From Comamonadaceae bacterium OS-1 (GTDB lineage Bacteria > Pseudomonadota > Gammaproteobacteria > Burkholderiales > Burkholderiaceae_C): 64,000 nt of DNA. The stretch is from NCBI GenBank assembly GCA_027923965.1, contig AP026969.1, positions 3,224,001-3,288,000 on the forward strand, written 5' to 3'. The notes beneath the pieces are model-generated. The model worked only from the letters and a program-made list of their open reading frames with translations. It was not told the DNA's origin and did no database searches. Shown here in pieces: positions 33,808-41,435 of this stretch; positions within the stretch are counted from its first letter, which is position 1, and every line of letters begins with the position of its first letter. The translations under genes and the position numbers were made by a program.

Positions 33808-34974
33808 ATGCCACCCACCGAAGACCTGCCGCTGCAGCTACGCCACTGGCGCCGCCATTTGCACGCCATCCCCGAAACCGGCTTTGAAGAACGCCAGACC
33901 TCCAACTACGTGGCCCAGGTGCTGGGCGCGCTGGGCCTGGAGGTGCACCGTGGCATCGGTGGCACCGGCCTGGTGGCGAACCTGCAAGTGGGCAACGGCC
34001 CCGGCGTGATCGGCCTGCGCGCCGAAATGGACGCATTGAACATCACCGAGGCGGCAGCGGGCCGCGCGCACGCCTCCACCGTGCCCGGAAAAATGCACGC
34101 CTGCGGCCACGACGGCCACATGTCCATCGTGCTGGGTGCGGCGCAATTGCTGCGCGAGCGGCAGGATTTCAACGGCACGGTGCGCTTCATCTTCCAGCCC
34201 GCCGAAGAGCATGGCCGGGGTGCCAAGGCGATGATGGACGACGGCCTGTTCCAGCGCTTCCCGGTCGATGAAATCTACGGCCTGCACAACATGCCGGGCA
34301 TGGCAGCGGGCCACATCGCCACCCGCAGCGGCGGCATCATGGCCAGCGAAGACAACTTCGTTATCCACATCCGGGGCCGGGGCACGCACGCCGCCCGGCC
34401 CCACATGGGCATCGACCCTATCGTCATTGGAGCCGAGATCGTGCTGGCGTTGCAAACCATTGTGTCGCGCAGCCTGGACCCGAGCGCCCAGGCCGTGCTG
34501 TCGTGCACCGAATTCACCACCGACGGCATCCGCAACGCCATCCCCGGCAACGTCACCATCAAGGGCGACACGCGCAGCTACGACCCCCAGGTACAGCAAA
34601 TGCTGGCGCGGCGCATGCGCGAGATCTGCGAGGGCATTTGCCGCCTGCACGGGGCCGAGTGCAGTTTTGAATACACCCATGAATTCGCCCCCACGGTGAA
34701 CTGGCCGCAGTGCGTGCCCACCGCCGTGGCCGCCGCCACCGCGGTAGTGGGCGCAGAGCGGGTGGATGCCAACGTGGCACCGATGATGATTTCGGAAGAC
34801 TTTGGTGCCTTTTTGAAGGTGGTGCCGGGCGCGTTCGTGTTCCTTGGGAACGGAGCCGGTGGTGCAGAAGGTGGTACGCCGCTGCACAACGCCCACTACG
34901 ACTTCAACGATGCCGTGCTGCCAACCGGTGCCCGCTACTTTGCCGAAATCATCCGCCTGCGCCTGCCGCGCTAA
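33808..34974 (+). CDS. M20 family amidohydrolase (aminoacylase/hippurate hydrolase type)
   Basis: A 388-residue M20D metallopeptidase. GLRAEMDALNITE, HACGHDGHMSIVLGAA and FIFQPAEEHGRGAKAMM carry the zinc ligands and catalytic Glu, and the dimerisation domain contains GRGTHAARPHMGIDP. It removes acyl groups or cleaves amide bonds of small amino-acid conjugates in the cytosol. ATG 33808 matches the family start. The next gene, 19 bases away, is diaminopropionate ammonia-lyase; E. coli ygeY (M20) adjoins ygeX (the same lyase), so the substrate may be an N-acyl diaminopropionate. That is inference. Confidence 0.88.
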   Translation: MPPTEDLPLQLRHWRRHLHAIPETGFEERQTSNYVAQVLGALGLEVHRGIGGTGLVANLQVGNGPGVIGLRAEMDALNITEAAAGRAHASTVPGKMHACGHDGHMSIVLGAAQLLRERQDFNGTVRFIFQPAEEHGRGAKAMMDDGLFQRFPVDEIYGLHNMPGMAAGHIATRSGGIMASEDNFVIHIRGRGTHAARPHMGIDPIVIGAEIVLALQTIVSRSLDPSAQAVLSCTEFTTDGIRNAIPGNVTIKGDTRSYDPQVQQMLARRMREICEGICRLHGAECSFEYTHEFAPTVNWPQCVPTAVAAATAVVGAERVDANVAPMMISEDFGAFLKVVPGAFVFLGNGAGGAEGGTPLHNAHYDFNDAVLPTGARYFAEIIRLRLPR

Positions 34975-34993
34975 TGCTTTTCCTGGAAACCCC

Positions 34994-36205
34994 ATGCTGA
35001 TTCCCAACCCCCAAGCCCTGCGCGGCCCCTACCCCGCCGACCTGCATACGGTGATGCACATCGCCCAGGCGCAAGACACCCGATCCTGGTTGCAGCGCTG
35101 GTCGCAACTGGCACCCCAACCCACGCCGCTGTGGAGCCTGCCCGGCCTGGCGAAGCAACTGCAACTGGGTGGCCTGTACATCAAGGACGAATCGAAACGC
35201 TCGCCGCTGGGCAGCTTCAAGGCCCTGGGCGCGCCCGCCGCCCTGGTGCGGCTGGTGCTGCGCCAGCACCCGGACTGGAGTGCCGACGCTGTGCTGCAAG
35301 GCCAGCATGCCCAAGCCTTGGCCACGCTGGTGGTCATCAGCGCCACCGACGGCAACCACGGCCGGGCACTGGCCGCCGCCGCCCGCAGCGCGGGCCTGCG
35401 CTGCGTGATCGTCTTGCACAGCCAGGTCAGCGCCGAGCGCGAGCAGGCGATTGCCGACTTCGGGGCCGAGATCGTGCGCGTGCCGGGCAACTACGACGCG
35501 TCGGTGGCCCACGCCGCCGACCTGGCGCAGCGCCACGGCTGGCAAGTGGTGTCGGACACCTCGTATGCTGGATATGAAGACATTCCGCGCGACGTGATGC
35601 AGGGCTATGGGGTCATTGCCGATGAACTGGTGCAGCAGCAAGACCAGCCATTCACGCACGTGCTGCTGCAAGGCGGCGTGGGCGGGCTGGCGGCGGGCAT
35701 CGCCGCGTATTTCTGGGAACGCTACGGTGCACACCGGCCCCGTTTCGTCGTGGTCGAGCCCGAGCAGGCCGACTGCCTGCTGCAAAGCGCGGTGCACGGC
35801 AAGGCATCGAGCGCGCGCGGCAGCGTGGATTCGGTGATGGCCGGGCTGGCCTGCGGCGAAACCTCGCCCCTGGCCTGGCGCTTTCTGGCCCCGTCGGTCG
35901 ATGCTTTCATGGCCATCCGCGATGACCAGGCGGTGGCGGCGATGCAGGTGCTGGCCCAGGGCCGCGCAGGCGACGTGCCCATCGTCAGCGGCGAATCGGG
36001 GGCCGCAGGCTTTGCAGGCCTGCAAGCTTTGGCGCAATCCCCCGCATGGCGGCAGCAGCTGGGCCTGGACGCGCAGTCCCGCGTGCTGTGCATCAACACC
36101 GAGGGGGCCACCGCACCGGCCATCTACCAGGCCCTGTGCGGCCAGCCCGCCGACGCGGTGCTGCGGGCGCAACAGGCCTGGTTGGCAAACTACAGCCCCA
36201 GGTAG
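34994..36205 (+). CDS. dpaL: Diaminopropionate ammonia-lyase
   Basis: A 403-residue fold-type II PLP enzyme that converts 2,3-diaminopropionate to pyruvate and two ammonia. The PLP lysine is in SPLGSFKALGAPA. SATDGNHGRALAAAAR holds the conserved Asn of the PLP loop, QGGVGGLAAGIAA is the phosphate loop, and SGESGAAGFAGLQ is typical of DpaL. Length fits the family. It follows the M20 gene as a probable operon and is convergent with a Nudix gene, overlapping its 3' end by 16 bases. Confidence 0.92.
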   Translation: MLIPNPQALRGPYPADLHTVMHIAQAQDTRSWLQRWSQLAPQPTPLWSLPGLAKQLQLGGLYIKDESKRSPLGSFKALGAPAALVRLVLRQHPDWSADAVLQGQHAQALATLVVISATDGNHGRALAAAARSAGLRCVIVLHSQVSAEREQAIADFGAEIVRVPGNYDASVAHAADLAQRHGWQVVSDTSYAGYEDIPRDVMQGYGVIADELVQQQDQPFTHVLLQGGVGGLAAGIAAYFWERYGAHRPRFVVVEPEQADCLLQSAVHGKASSARGSVDSVMAGLACGETSPLAWRFLAPSVDAFMAIRDDQAVAAMQVLAQGRAGDVPIVSGESGAAGFAGLQALAQSPAWRQQLGLDAQSRVLCINTEGATAPAIYQALCGQPADAVLRAQQAWLANYSPR

Positions 36206-36993
36206 TCTGCCAATATCAGCGCCGCATCGTCGGTGAACGCGCCCTGCTCCAACTGCTGCGCCAGCAGCGCCGGGGCCAGCAGTGCAAAGCCCTGCACCTC
36301 GCCGTCCTGGTTTTGCGGCTCCACACCCTCGGGCAGGGTACAGGCGTACCAGTGGATGTGCTCCACCACGTAGCCCGCGCCGCCGCTGTCGGTGCTGGGG
36401 CGGCGGGTGGTGAGCACGCCGCCGGGGCGCATTGCCTGCAGCGCGGGCAGGCGCAGACCGGCCTCTTCCCAGGTTTCGCGCTCCAGGGCCGTGTCCAGAT
36501 TGTCGGCGGCCGACACCATGCCGCCCACCAGGGTGTCCCACAGGCCGGGGTCGTTGGGCTTGGTGAGGGCGCGCTGCTGCACCCAGACGCGGCCATCGGG
36601 CGCAGCCCCCACCAGGTGCACCGCGTGGGTGGTGATGCCCAAGGCGCGCACCACGGCCCGCTCCACGGTGGCGACGGTCTGGCCATCGGCACCGCCCACG
36701 GCCAGTTGTTCGTCGCGCCAGGTGGCGGCCAGCCCCGCGTCGCGCAGGGCCAGCGCCAGGTGCGCCAGGCTGTTGGTGGCGTCGCCCTGCAGTTGCCAAC
36801 CTACGACGCCGTTTTGCTCTGTTTTCAAGAGCATTCTGTGCAGGTAGGGTAAGCGCAGGCGGTCGATTTTTTGTATAAATTCTGGCTCGACCGAACCGAT
36901 CTGCGCCGCGCCCGCCCACAGCGGTGCACGGGGGCAGCGCGGCGGCTGGTCGGCGTCGGCGCGCAGGCGGGCCAGCCAACGCGGCCCGCTCAT
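36190..36993 (-). CDS. Nudix hydrolase with N-terminal DUF4743-type domain
   Basis: A 267-residue protein. The Nudix box GGMVSAADNLDTALERETWE then EAGL is at about 157-180; the first Glu of GX5EX7REUXEEXGU is replaced by Asp, while the RE and EE metal ligands remain. The N-terminal 110 residues match the extension found in plant and bacterial thiamine-diphosphate-like Nudix proteins. Substrate unknown. Its start overlaps the stop of the quinone oxidoreductase gene by 4 bases, so the two are co-transcribed. Confidence 0.88.
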   Translation of the reverse strand: MSGPRWLARLRADADQPPRCPRAPLWAGAAQIGSVEPEFIQKIDRLRLPYLHRMLLKTEQNGVVGWQLQGDATNSLAHLALALRDAGLAATWRDEQLAVGGADGQTVATVERAVVRALGITTHAVHLVGAAPDGRVWVQQRALTKPNDPGLWDTLVGGMVSAADNLDTALERETWEEAGLRLPALQAMRPGGVLTTRRPSTDSGGAGYVVEHIHWYACTLPEGVEPQNQDGEVQGFALLAPALLAQQLEQGAFTDDAALILADYLGL

Positions 36994-37976
36994 AGCGTGA
37001 GGATGGTGCAGCCGGTGGTTTTGCGGGCTTCCAGATCGCGGTGGGCCTGTTGCACATCGGCCAGGGCGTAACGTTGGCCGATGTGGATCTGCACCTGGCC
37101 GCTGGCCACCACGGCAAACAGGTCGTCGGCCATGGCCTGGGTACTCTCGCGGGTGGTGATATGGCTGAATAAAGTGGCGCGGGTGAGGTACAGCGAGCCC
37201 TTGGGGCCGAGAATGCCGGGGGCAAACGGTGCCACTGGGCCAGACGCATTGCCAAACGAGGCCAGCAGGCCGAACGGGCGCAGGCAGTCCAGCGACTTCT
37301 CGAAAGTGTCTTTGCCTACCGAGTCGTAGACCACCTTAACCCCTTGGCCGCCGGTGATTTCCTTGACCCGGGCCACAAAGTCCTCTGCTGCGTAATTGAT
37401 AGCATATGCCGCCCCATTGGCGAGCGCCAGGGCACATTTTTCTGCAGAACCTGCGGTGCCGATGAGCTGCAGGCCCAAGGCCTTGGCCCACTGGCTGGCG
37501 ATCAGGCCCACGCCCCCGGCGGCGGCGTGAAACAGCACGAAGTCGCCGGGCTGCAGGCCGCCCTGGGGCAGGGTTTTCTTCAGCAGGTACTGCGCGGTCA
37601 GGCCCTTGAGCATCATGGCCGCGCCGGTGTCAAAGCTGATGGCATCGGGCAGTTTGCAGACGCAGGTGGCGGGCATCACGCGGCGCTCGCAGTAGCTGCC
37701 GGGAGGCGCGCTGGCGTAGGCGGCGCGGTCGCCCACCTGCAGGTGGGTCACGCCCTCGCCTACCGCCTCGACCACACCGGCGGCTTCCATGCCCAACTGC
37801 ACCGGCAGGTTTTGCGGGTACAGGCCGCTGCGCTGGTACACGTCGATGAAGTTCAGGCCGATGGCGTGGTGGCGGATGCGGATCTGGCCCGGGCCGGGCT
37901 CGCCCACGTCCACCTCGGTGAGGGTCAACACTTCGGGGCCACCGTGCTGGTGGATCTGGATGGCTTGGCTGCGCAT
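36990..37976 (-). CDS. Zinc-free quinone oxidoreductase (NADPH:quinone reductase, MDR family)
   Basis: A 328-residue medium-chain dehydrogenase/reductase. The QOR signature is visible: IGLNFIDVYQRSGLY, LGMEAAGVVEAVGEGV, LFHAAAGGVGLIASQWAKAL (NADPH-binding AAxGGVG) and no zinc cysteines. ATG 37976 is preceded by AGGAG; the open frame extends far upstream but without family similarity. It reduces quinones or enones with NADPH in the cytosol. The gene comes first in a two-gene unit with the Nudix gene and is divergent from the EamA exporter across a hairpin element. Confidence 0.92.
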   Translation of the reverse strand: MRSQAIQIHQHGGPEVLTLTEVDVGEPGPGQIRIRHHAIGLNFIDVYQRSGLYPQNLPVQLGMEAAGVVEAVGEGVTHLQVGDRAAYASAPPGSYCERRVMPATCVCKLPDAISFDTGAAMMLKGLTAQYLLKKTLPQGGLQPGDFVLFHAAAGGVGLIASQWAKALGLQLIGTAGSAEKCALALANGAAYAINYAAEDFVARVKEITGGQGVKVVYDSVGKDTFEKSLDCLRPFGLLASFGNASGPVAPFAPGILGPKGSLYLTRATLFSHITTRESTQAMADDLFAVVASGQVQIHIGQRYALADVQQAHRDLEARKTTGCTILTL

Positions 37977-38000
37977 AGGGAATTCTCCTGAAAATAGTGA

Positions 38001-38060
38001 GGACTTACGCAGCGCCCCTGTATCGCCCTGCGGGCTTACAGGGGGAACTTGCGTAAGTCC
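38001..38060. repeat. 60-bp hairpin element with 10-bp perfect ends (family C)
   Basis: Ends GGACTTACGC and GCGTAAGTCC are perfect inverted repeats; the arms extend inward through GCCCCTGT and ACAGGGGG, giving about 22 paired bases per arm. It lies in the divergent gap between the quinone oxidoreductase and EamA genes. Only one copy is seen in this window. It looks like a REP or miniature inverted-repeat element. Confidence 0.75.
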
Positions 38061-38109
38061 AGATAGTTCGCCCGCATCCTGCCACGAAAGCCCAGGTAAA
38101 GTGCGCGCC

Positions 38110-39009
38110 ATGCAAGAACGCCTTACTTTTCGCACCGCCCTGCTGCTGGCTTTTGGACCGCTGATGTGGGCGGGCAATGCGGTGGTGGGCCGGGTGGTGC
38201 ACACCCTGGTGCCGCCCATCACCCTGAACTTTTTGCGCTGGGCGCTGGCGTTTGCGATTTTGCTGCCCTTGGGCGGTTGGGTTTTGAAGCGCGGCAGCGG
38301 GCTGTGGTCGCACTGGCGGCGGTTTGCGCTGCTGGGGCTGCTGGGCGTGGGGCTGTACAACGCACTGCAGTACATGGCGCTGCAGACCTCCAGCCCGATC
38401 AACGTGACCCTGGTGGGCGCCAGTCTGCCGATGTGCATGCTGGTGGTGGGTGCGCTGTTCTTTGGGGCCAGCGTGTCGCGCCAGCAGGTACTGGGCGCGC
38501 TGCTGTCGCTGGCCGGGGTGCTGCTGGTGCTGAGCCGGGGCGAATGGCAACAGCTGCTGGGCCTGCGCCTGGTGCTGGGCGATGTGTTCATGCTGCTGGC
38601 CACGGTGTCGTGGTCTTTTTACAGCTGGCAGCTGACCCTGCCGCGCGACCCGCCCACCGTGCGCGCCGACTGGGCGGCGTTTTTGCTGGCGCAGATCACG
38701 TTTGGCCTGCTGTGGTCGGGCGGCATGACGGCGGTGGAATGGGGCCTGGGCGCGGCCCCCATCCAGTGGGGCTGGCCGCTGGCTGCCGCCCTGGTGTATG
38801 TGGCCGTGGGCCCGGCGGTGCTGGCCTACCGCGCCTGGGGCGCGGGCATGCAGCGGGTGGGGCCGAACGTGGCCGGGCTGTTTATCAACCTGACGCCGCT
38901 GTTTGCCACGGTGCTGTCCGCCGCCTTTCTGGGCGAGTGGCCGCACCTGTACCACGGGCTGGCGTTTGGGCTGATCGTGGGTGGAATCTGGGTGTCGGCG
39001 CGGCGTTGA
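38110..39009 (+). CDS. DMT superfamily transporter (EamA family)
   Basis: A 299-residue membrane protein with ten hydrophobic helices in two EamA repeats. FGPLMWAGNAVVGRVV and PITLNFLRWALAFAILLPL are the family's first two helices, and LFINLTPLFATVLSAAFLGE the typical ninth. Substrate unknown; EamA proteins export metabolites or amino acids. ATG 38110 gives the usual N-terminus. It is convergent with the exopolysaccharide locus, separated by a repeat. Confidence 0.9.
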   Translation: MQERLTFRTALLLAFGPLMWAGNAVVGRVVHTLVPPITLNFLRWALAFAILLPLGGWVLKRGSGLWSHWRRFALLGLLGVGLYNALQYMALQTSSPINVTLVGASLPMCMLVVGALFFGASVSRQQVLGALLSLAGVLLVLSRGEWQQLLGLRLVLGDVFMLLATVSWSFYSWQLTLPRDPPTVRADWAAFLLAQITFGLLWSGGMTAVEWGLGAAPIQWGWPLAAALVYVAVGPAVLAYRAWGAGMQRVGPNVAGLFINLTPLFATVLSAAFLGEWPHLYHGLAFGLIVGGIWVSARR

Positions 39010-39010
39010 C

Positions 39011-39065
39011 GCTACATATTCAGTAGCTACTCACGCTTATTGAATAAGCGCTGGCGGCCTAAAAG
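39011..39065. repeat. Dispersed palindromic repeat, family A copy 7
   Basis: The centre GCTTATTGAATAAGCGC is a near-perfect palindrome, with arms CAGTAGCTACTCAC and TGGCGGCCTAAAA. It separates the convergent EamA gene and the end of the exopolysaccharide operon and may terminate both. Confidence 0.8.
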
Positions 39066-39068
39066 GCA

Positions 39069-40034
39069 TCAAGTTTTCCAGAGGTTCCCGGCAAAGCGTG
39101 CGCCAAAACGCAGCTTGCTGCGGTCCCACGGCGTGAAGCGCGGGATCTGGAACACATCCGTGCCCGCGCGCGACGCGCCCCAGGTGGTGGACACCGCCGC
39201 GTCAAAGCCCAGGTCGCGCACGATCTGCACGCTCTCGGGCGAATAGTCGGTGCCGGGCTTGCCGTTGGGGTAGGCAAACAGGCCCACGCGCTCGCCCAGC
39301 AGCTGCTCCAGGCGCAGGCGGCTCTCGGCGATCTCGGCCCGCGCGGCATCGGCGCTGAGGGTGGCCAGGATGGGGTGGGTGCGGGTGTGGGCACCAATTT
39401 GCATGCCCGCCTGGCGCAGCTCGCGCACCTGCTGCGAGGTCATCATCAGGTCGGTGGGCGGCTCTACCTGGGCGCAGTCGGCAATCTGCAGGGTCAGGGC
39501 GTGGCGCTGGGCCACGGGCAGGTATTTGATCTGGCCGATGATGGCGCCGATGGCGCTGCGCTTGTCGCTGGGGCTGGCGATGGTGTGCAGACCTAAATCA
39601 CCGTTGCCATCGGGTTTTGCAACGCTGCGCAGATCCAGCTGGGCCGCGCGGCAGCCGCGTACCGATTCGATCACGGTGTCGTTCCACATGCGGCCGCCGT
39701 CCAGAAAGTCGGTGGCGATGAAGAAGGTTGCGCAGAGGCCGTGGCGCGCCAGGATGGGCTGGGCCTGGGTGCGGTTGTCGGCGTAGCCGTCGTCGAAGGT
39801 GATGGCCACCGCCCGCTCGGGCAGGGTGCCGTCTTGCAAACGGCGGGCAGCCTGGTCCAGGGGCAGCACATTGCACCAGGATTTCATCCAGCTGCAGATG
39901 GCATCGAAGGTTTTGGCGTCCACCTCGCCCGGAAAGATCGGGTCGGGCTCGGGCAGCACGCGGTGGAAGATCAGCACCGACAGGCGGCCCCGCGCACCTG
40001 CGGGCGACAGGGGCTTGAGCAAGGTTTTAAACAT
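39069..40034 (-). CDS. Polysaccharide deacetylase (NodB-like), distal gene of the XrtA locus
   Basis: A 321-residue carbohydrate esterase family 4 protein. The metal-binding Asp pair is in AITFDDGYADN, the His pair in GAHTRTHPIL, and a later block reads FAYPNGKPGTDYS. It would remove N-acetyl groups from a polysaccharide or a lipid-linked precursor. ATG 40034 overlaps the ligase stop by 8 bases. No signal peptide is obvious, so it may act in the cytosol. It is the last gene of the long minus-strand unit and the second deacetylase in the locus. Confidence 0.88.
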   Translation of the reverse strand: MFKTLLKPLSPAGARGRLSVLIFHRVLPEPDPIFPGEVDAKTFDAICSWMKSWCNVLPLDQAARRLQDGTLPERAVAITFDDGYADNRTQAQPILARHGLCATFFIATDFLDGGRMWNDTVIESVRGCRAAQLDLRSVAKPDGNGDLGLHTIASPSDKRSAIGAIIGQIKYLPVAQRHALTLQIADCAQVEPPTDLMMTSQQVRELRQAGMQIGAHTRTHPILATLSADAARAEIAESRLRLEQLLGERVGLFAYPNGKPGTDYSPESVQIVRDLGFDAAVSTTWGASRAGTDVFQIPRFTPWDRSKLRFGARFAGNLWKT

Positions 40035-41358
40035 AGCGTTTGACCGGCACGGCGGGCTTGGCCAAAACAGGGCGGGCCATGCCTGGGATGTTCTTCCAGC
40101 CGGGTACCAGGGTTGGCTCACGCAGCCAGCCTTTGGTTTGCACCCACACGCGGGTCAAGATCACCATCACCATGACGTTGTAGGGCAAATCGAAATAGGC
40201 CAGGCTGAGGAAGGCCCCGCCGACCGCGTAGCCCAGCAAACACACCTGGCACATGGCACCCATGTCGACGCACCAGGCGGCCTCGGGAATTTTGGCGCAA
40301 TGGGTGCGCAACCAGCCCGCCGAGCGCCAGGTGAGCAACCAGATGGACAAAAAGATGAACAGGCCGATAAAACCGTGGTTACCCAGCACCTGGAAGTAGA
40401 TGCTGTGCGCGGCATGGACCATGTCGGGATACGGGGAGAACTTGGCAAACAGCTCGGGGCGGGCGGCATTGAAGCCCACACCAAAGGGGTAGTGGAAGGC
40501 GATGTTCCAGGCGTTCCACCAGGCGGCAATGCGGCCCATGGAGGACTCGTCCTCCTGGTATTCACCGATCGTGGACATGCGGCCCATCCAGGCGTCGGGC
40601 ATGAAAGCGATCAGCATTGGTACGGCCATAAACAGCACCATGCCGACGACCAGCTTGTTCTTGCCGTTCCACCACAAAAAGAGCGTCATGGCGCTGATGG
40701 CCAGCAGCGCACCGCGTGAGTAGCTGCCCAGCGAGGCCACCGCACACATCAGCATGGTGATACTCATGGCGTGCTTGCCCCAGCGGTTGGAGAGCTGCAA
40801 TTGCAAAAACCGCAGCAAGGGGATGGCCATCACCAGCGACAGCGCAAATTCGTTGTTGTCTTCGATGAACGAGCCCGGCGGGCCCCAGACCCGGAAGTTG
40901 CCGCCGGTCATCAGGGTAAACAGCCCGCCCTTGGCACCCAGCAGGGCCAGCGAACCGGCCGAAATCCAGGTCAGGGCCAAAATATGCTTCTTGCTGTGCA
41001 GCAGCGCCAGGGCGACCAGGATCATGGCATCCACCTTCATGACCTTGTTCCACTGCCAGTAGTCGTCTTCCGGGCCCAGCCCGAATAGGGTGGACAGGGA
41101 AATCCACACCATGAAGGCCACAAACATGGTGACCGCCGCATTCTTGAAGGGCGAGGCGCGGTCTTTGGTCATGAGCAGACCAAGGATGGTGGCCCCGAAC
41201 GCAATGGCGGCCACCGGTGCATCGTAGGCAAAGCCAAAGGCGTAGCGGTGCGGGTTCATGATGCTCAGCCAGGTCCACAGCATCACGCCGATCCAGGGCT
41301 GCTTCAGTGCGGCAAAGGCACTGGCAAAAACGATAGCCATGATCAAAAGGTCGCGCAT
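40027..41358 (-). CDS. O-antigen ligase-like protein, exosortase A system-associated
   Basis: A 443-residue polytopic membrane protein of the Wzy/WaaL (O-antigen ligase) superfamily. It matches the subfamily annotated as putative O-glycosylation ligase of exosortase A systems: MRDLLIMAIVFASAFAALKQ, then WIGVMLWTWLSIMNPHRYAFG, and the large periplasmic loop with PFGVGFNAARPELFAKF. It could transfer the finished glycan to protein or lipid; no direct evidence. It overlaps the deacetylase gene downstream and is separated from the PaaK-like gene by repeat B2. Confidence 0.88.
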   Translation of the reverse strand: MRDLLIMAIVFASAFAALKQPWIGVMLWTWLSIMNPHRYAFGFAYDAPVAAIAFGATILGLLMTKDRASPFKNAAVTMFVAFMVWISLSTLFGLGPEDDYWQWNKVMKVDAMILVALALLHSKKHILALTWISAGSLALLGAKGGLFTLMTGGNFRVWGPPGSFIEDNNEFALSLVMAIPLLRFLQLQLSNRWGKHAMSITMLMCAVASLGSYSRGALLAISAMTLFLWWNGKNKLVVGMVLFMAVPMLIAFMPDAWMGRMSTIGEYQEDESSMGRIAAWWNAWNIAFHYPFGVGFNAARPELFAKFSPYPDMVHAAHSIYFQVLGNHGFIGLFIFLSIWLLTWRSAGWLRTHCAKIPEAAWCVDMGAMCQVCLLGYAVGGAFLSLAYFDLPYNVMVMVILTRVWVQTKGWLREPTLVPGWKNIPGMARPVLAKPAVPVKRYV

Positions 41359-41390
41359 GGGAAAGACTACTTGGTTGGTTAACGCGAAAC

Positions 41391-41435
41391 AACTTGTCTG
41401 GCTCGGGGTGCTCTGCGCCCGAGTCCATGCAAGTT
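41391..41435. repeat. Dispersed hairpin repeat, family B copy 2
   Basis: Arms AACTTGTCTGGCTCGG and CCGAGTCCATGCAAGTT around GGTGCTCTGCGC. It shares the CCGAGTCCATG core and the ends with the copy at 16732. The stop codon of the PaaK-like gene starts at 41436-41434, inside the repeat's last two bases. Confidence 0.8.

Noticed and set aside
34949..37255. 768-codon minus-strand frame spanning dpaL, the Nudix gene and part of the quinone reductase gene
   Set aside because: It shadows three well-supported genes in other frames and has low-complexity Arg/Ala/Pro content.
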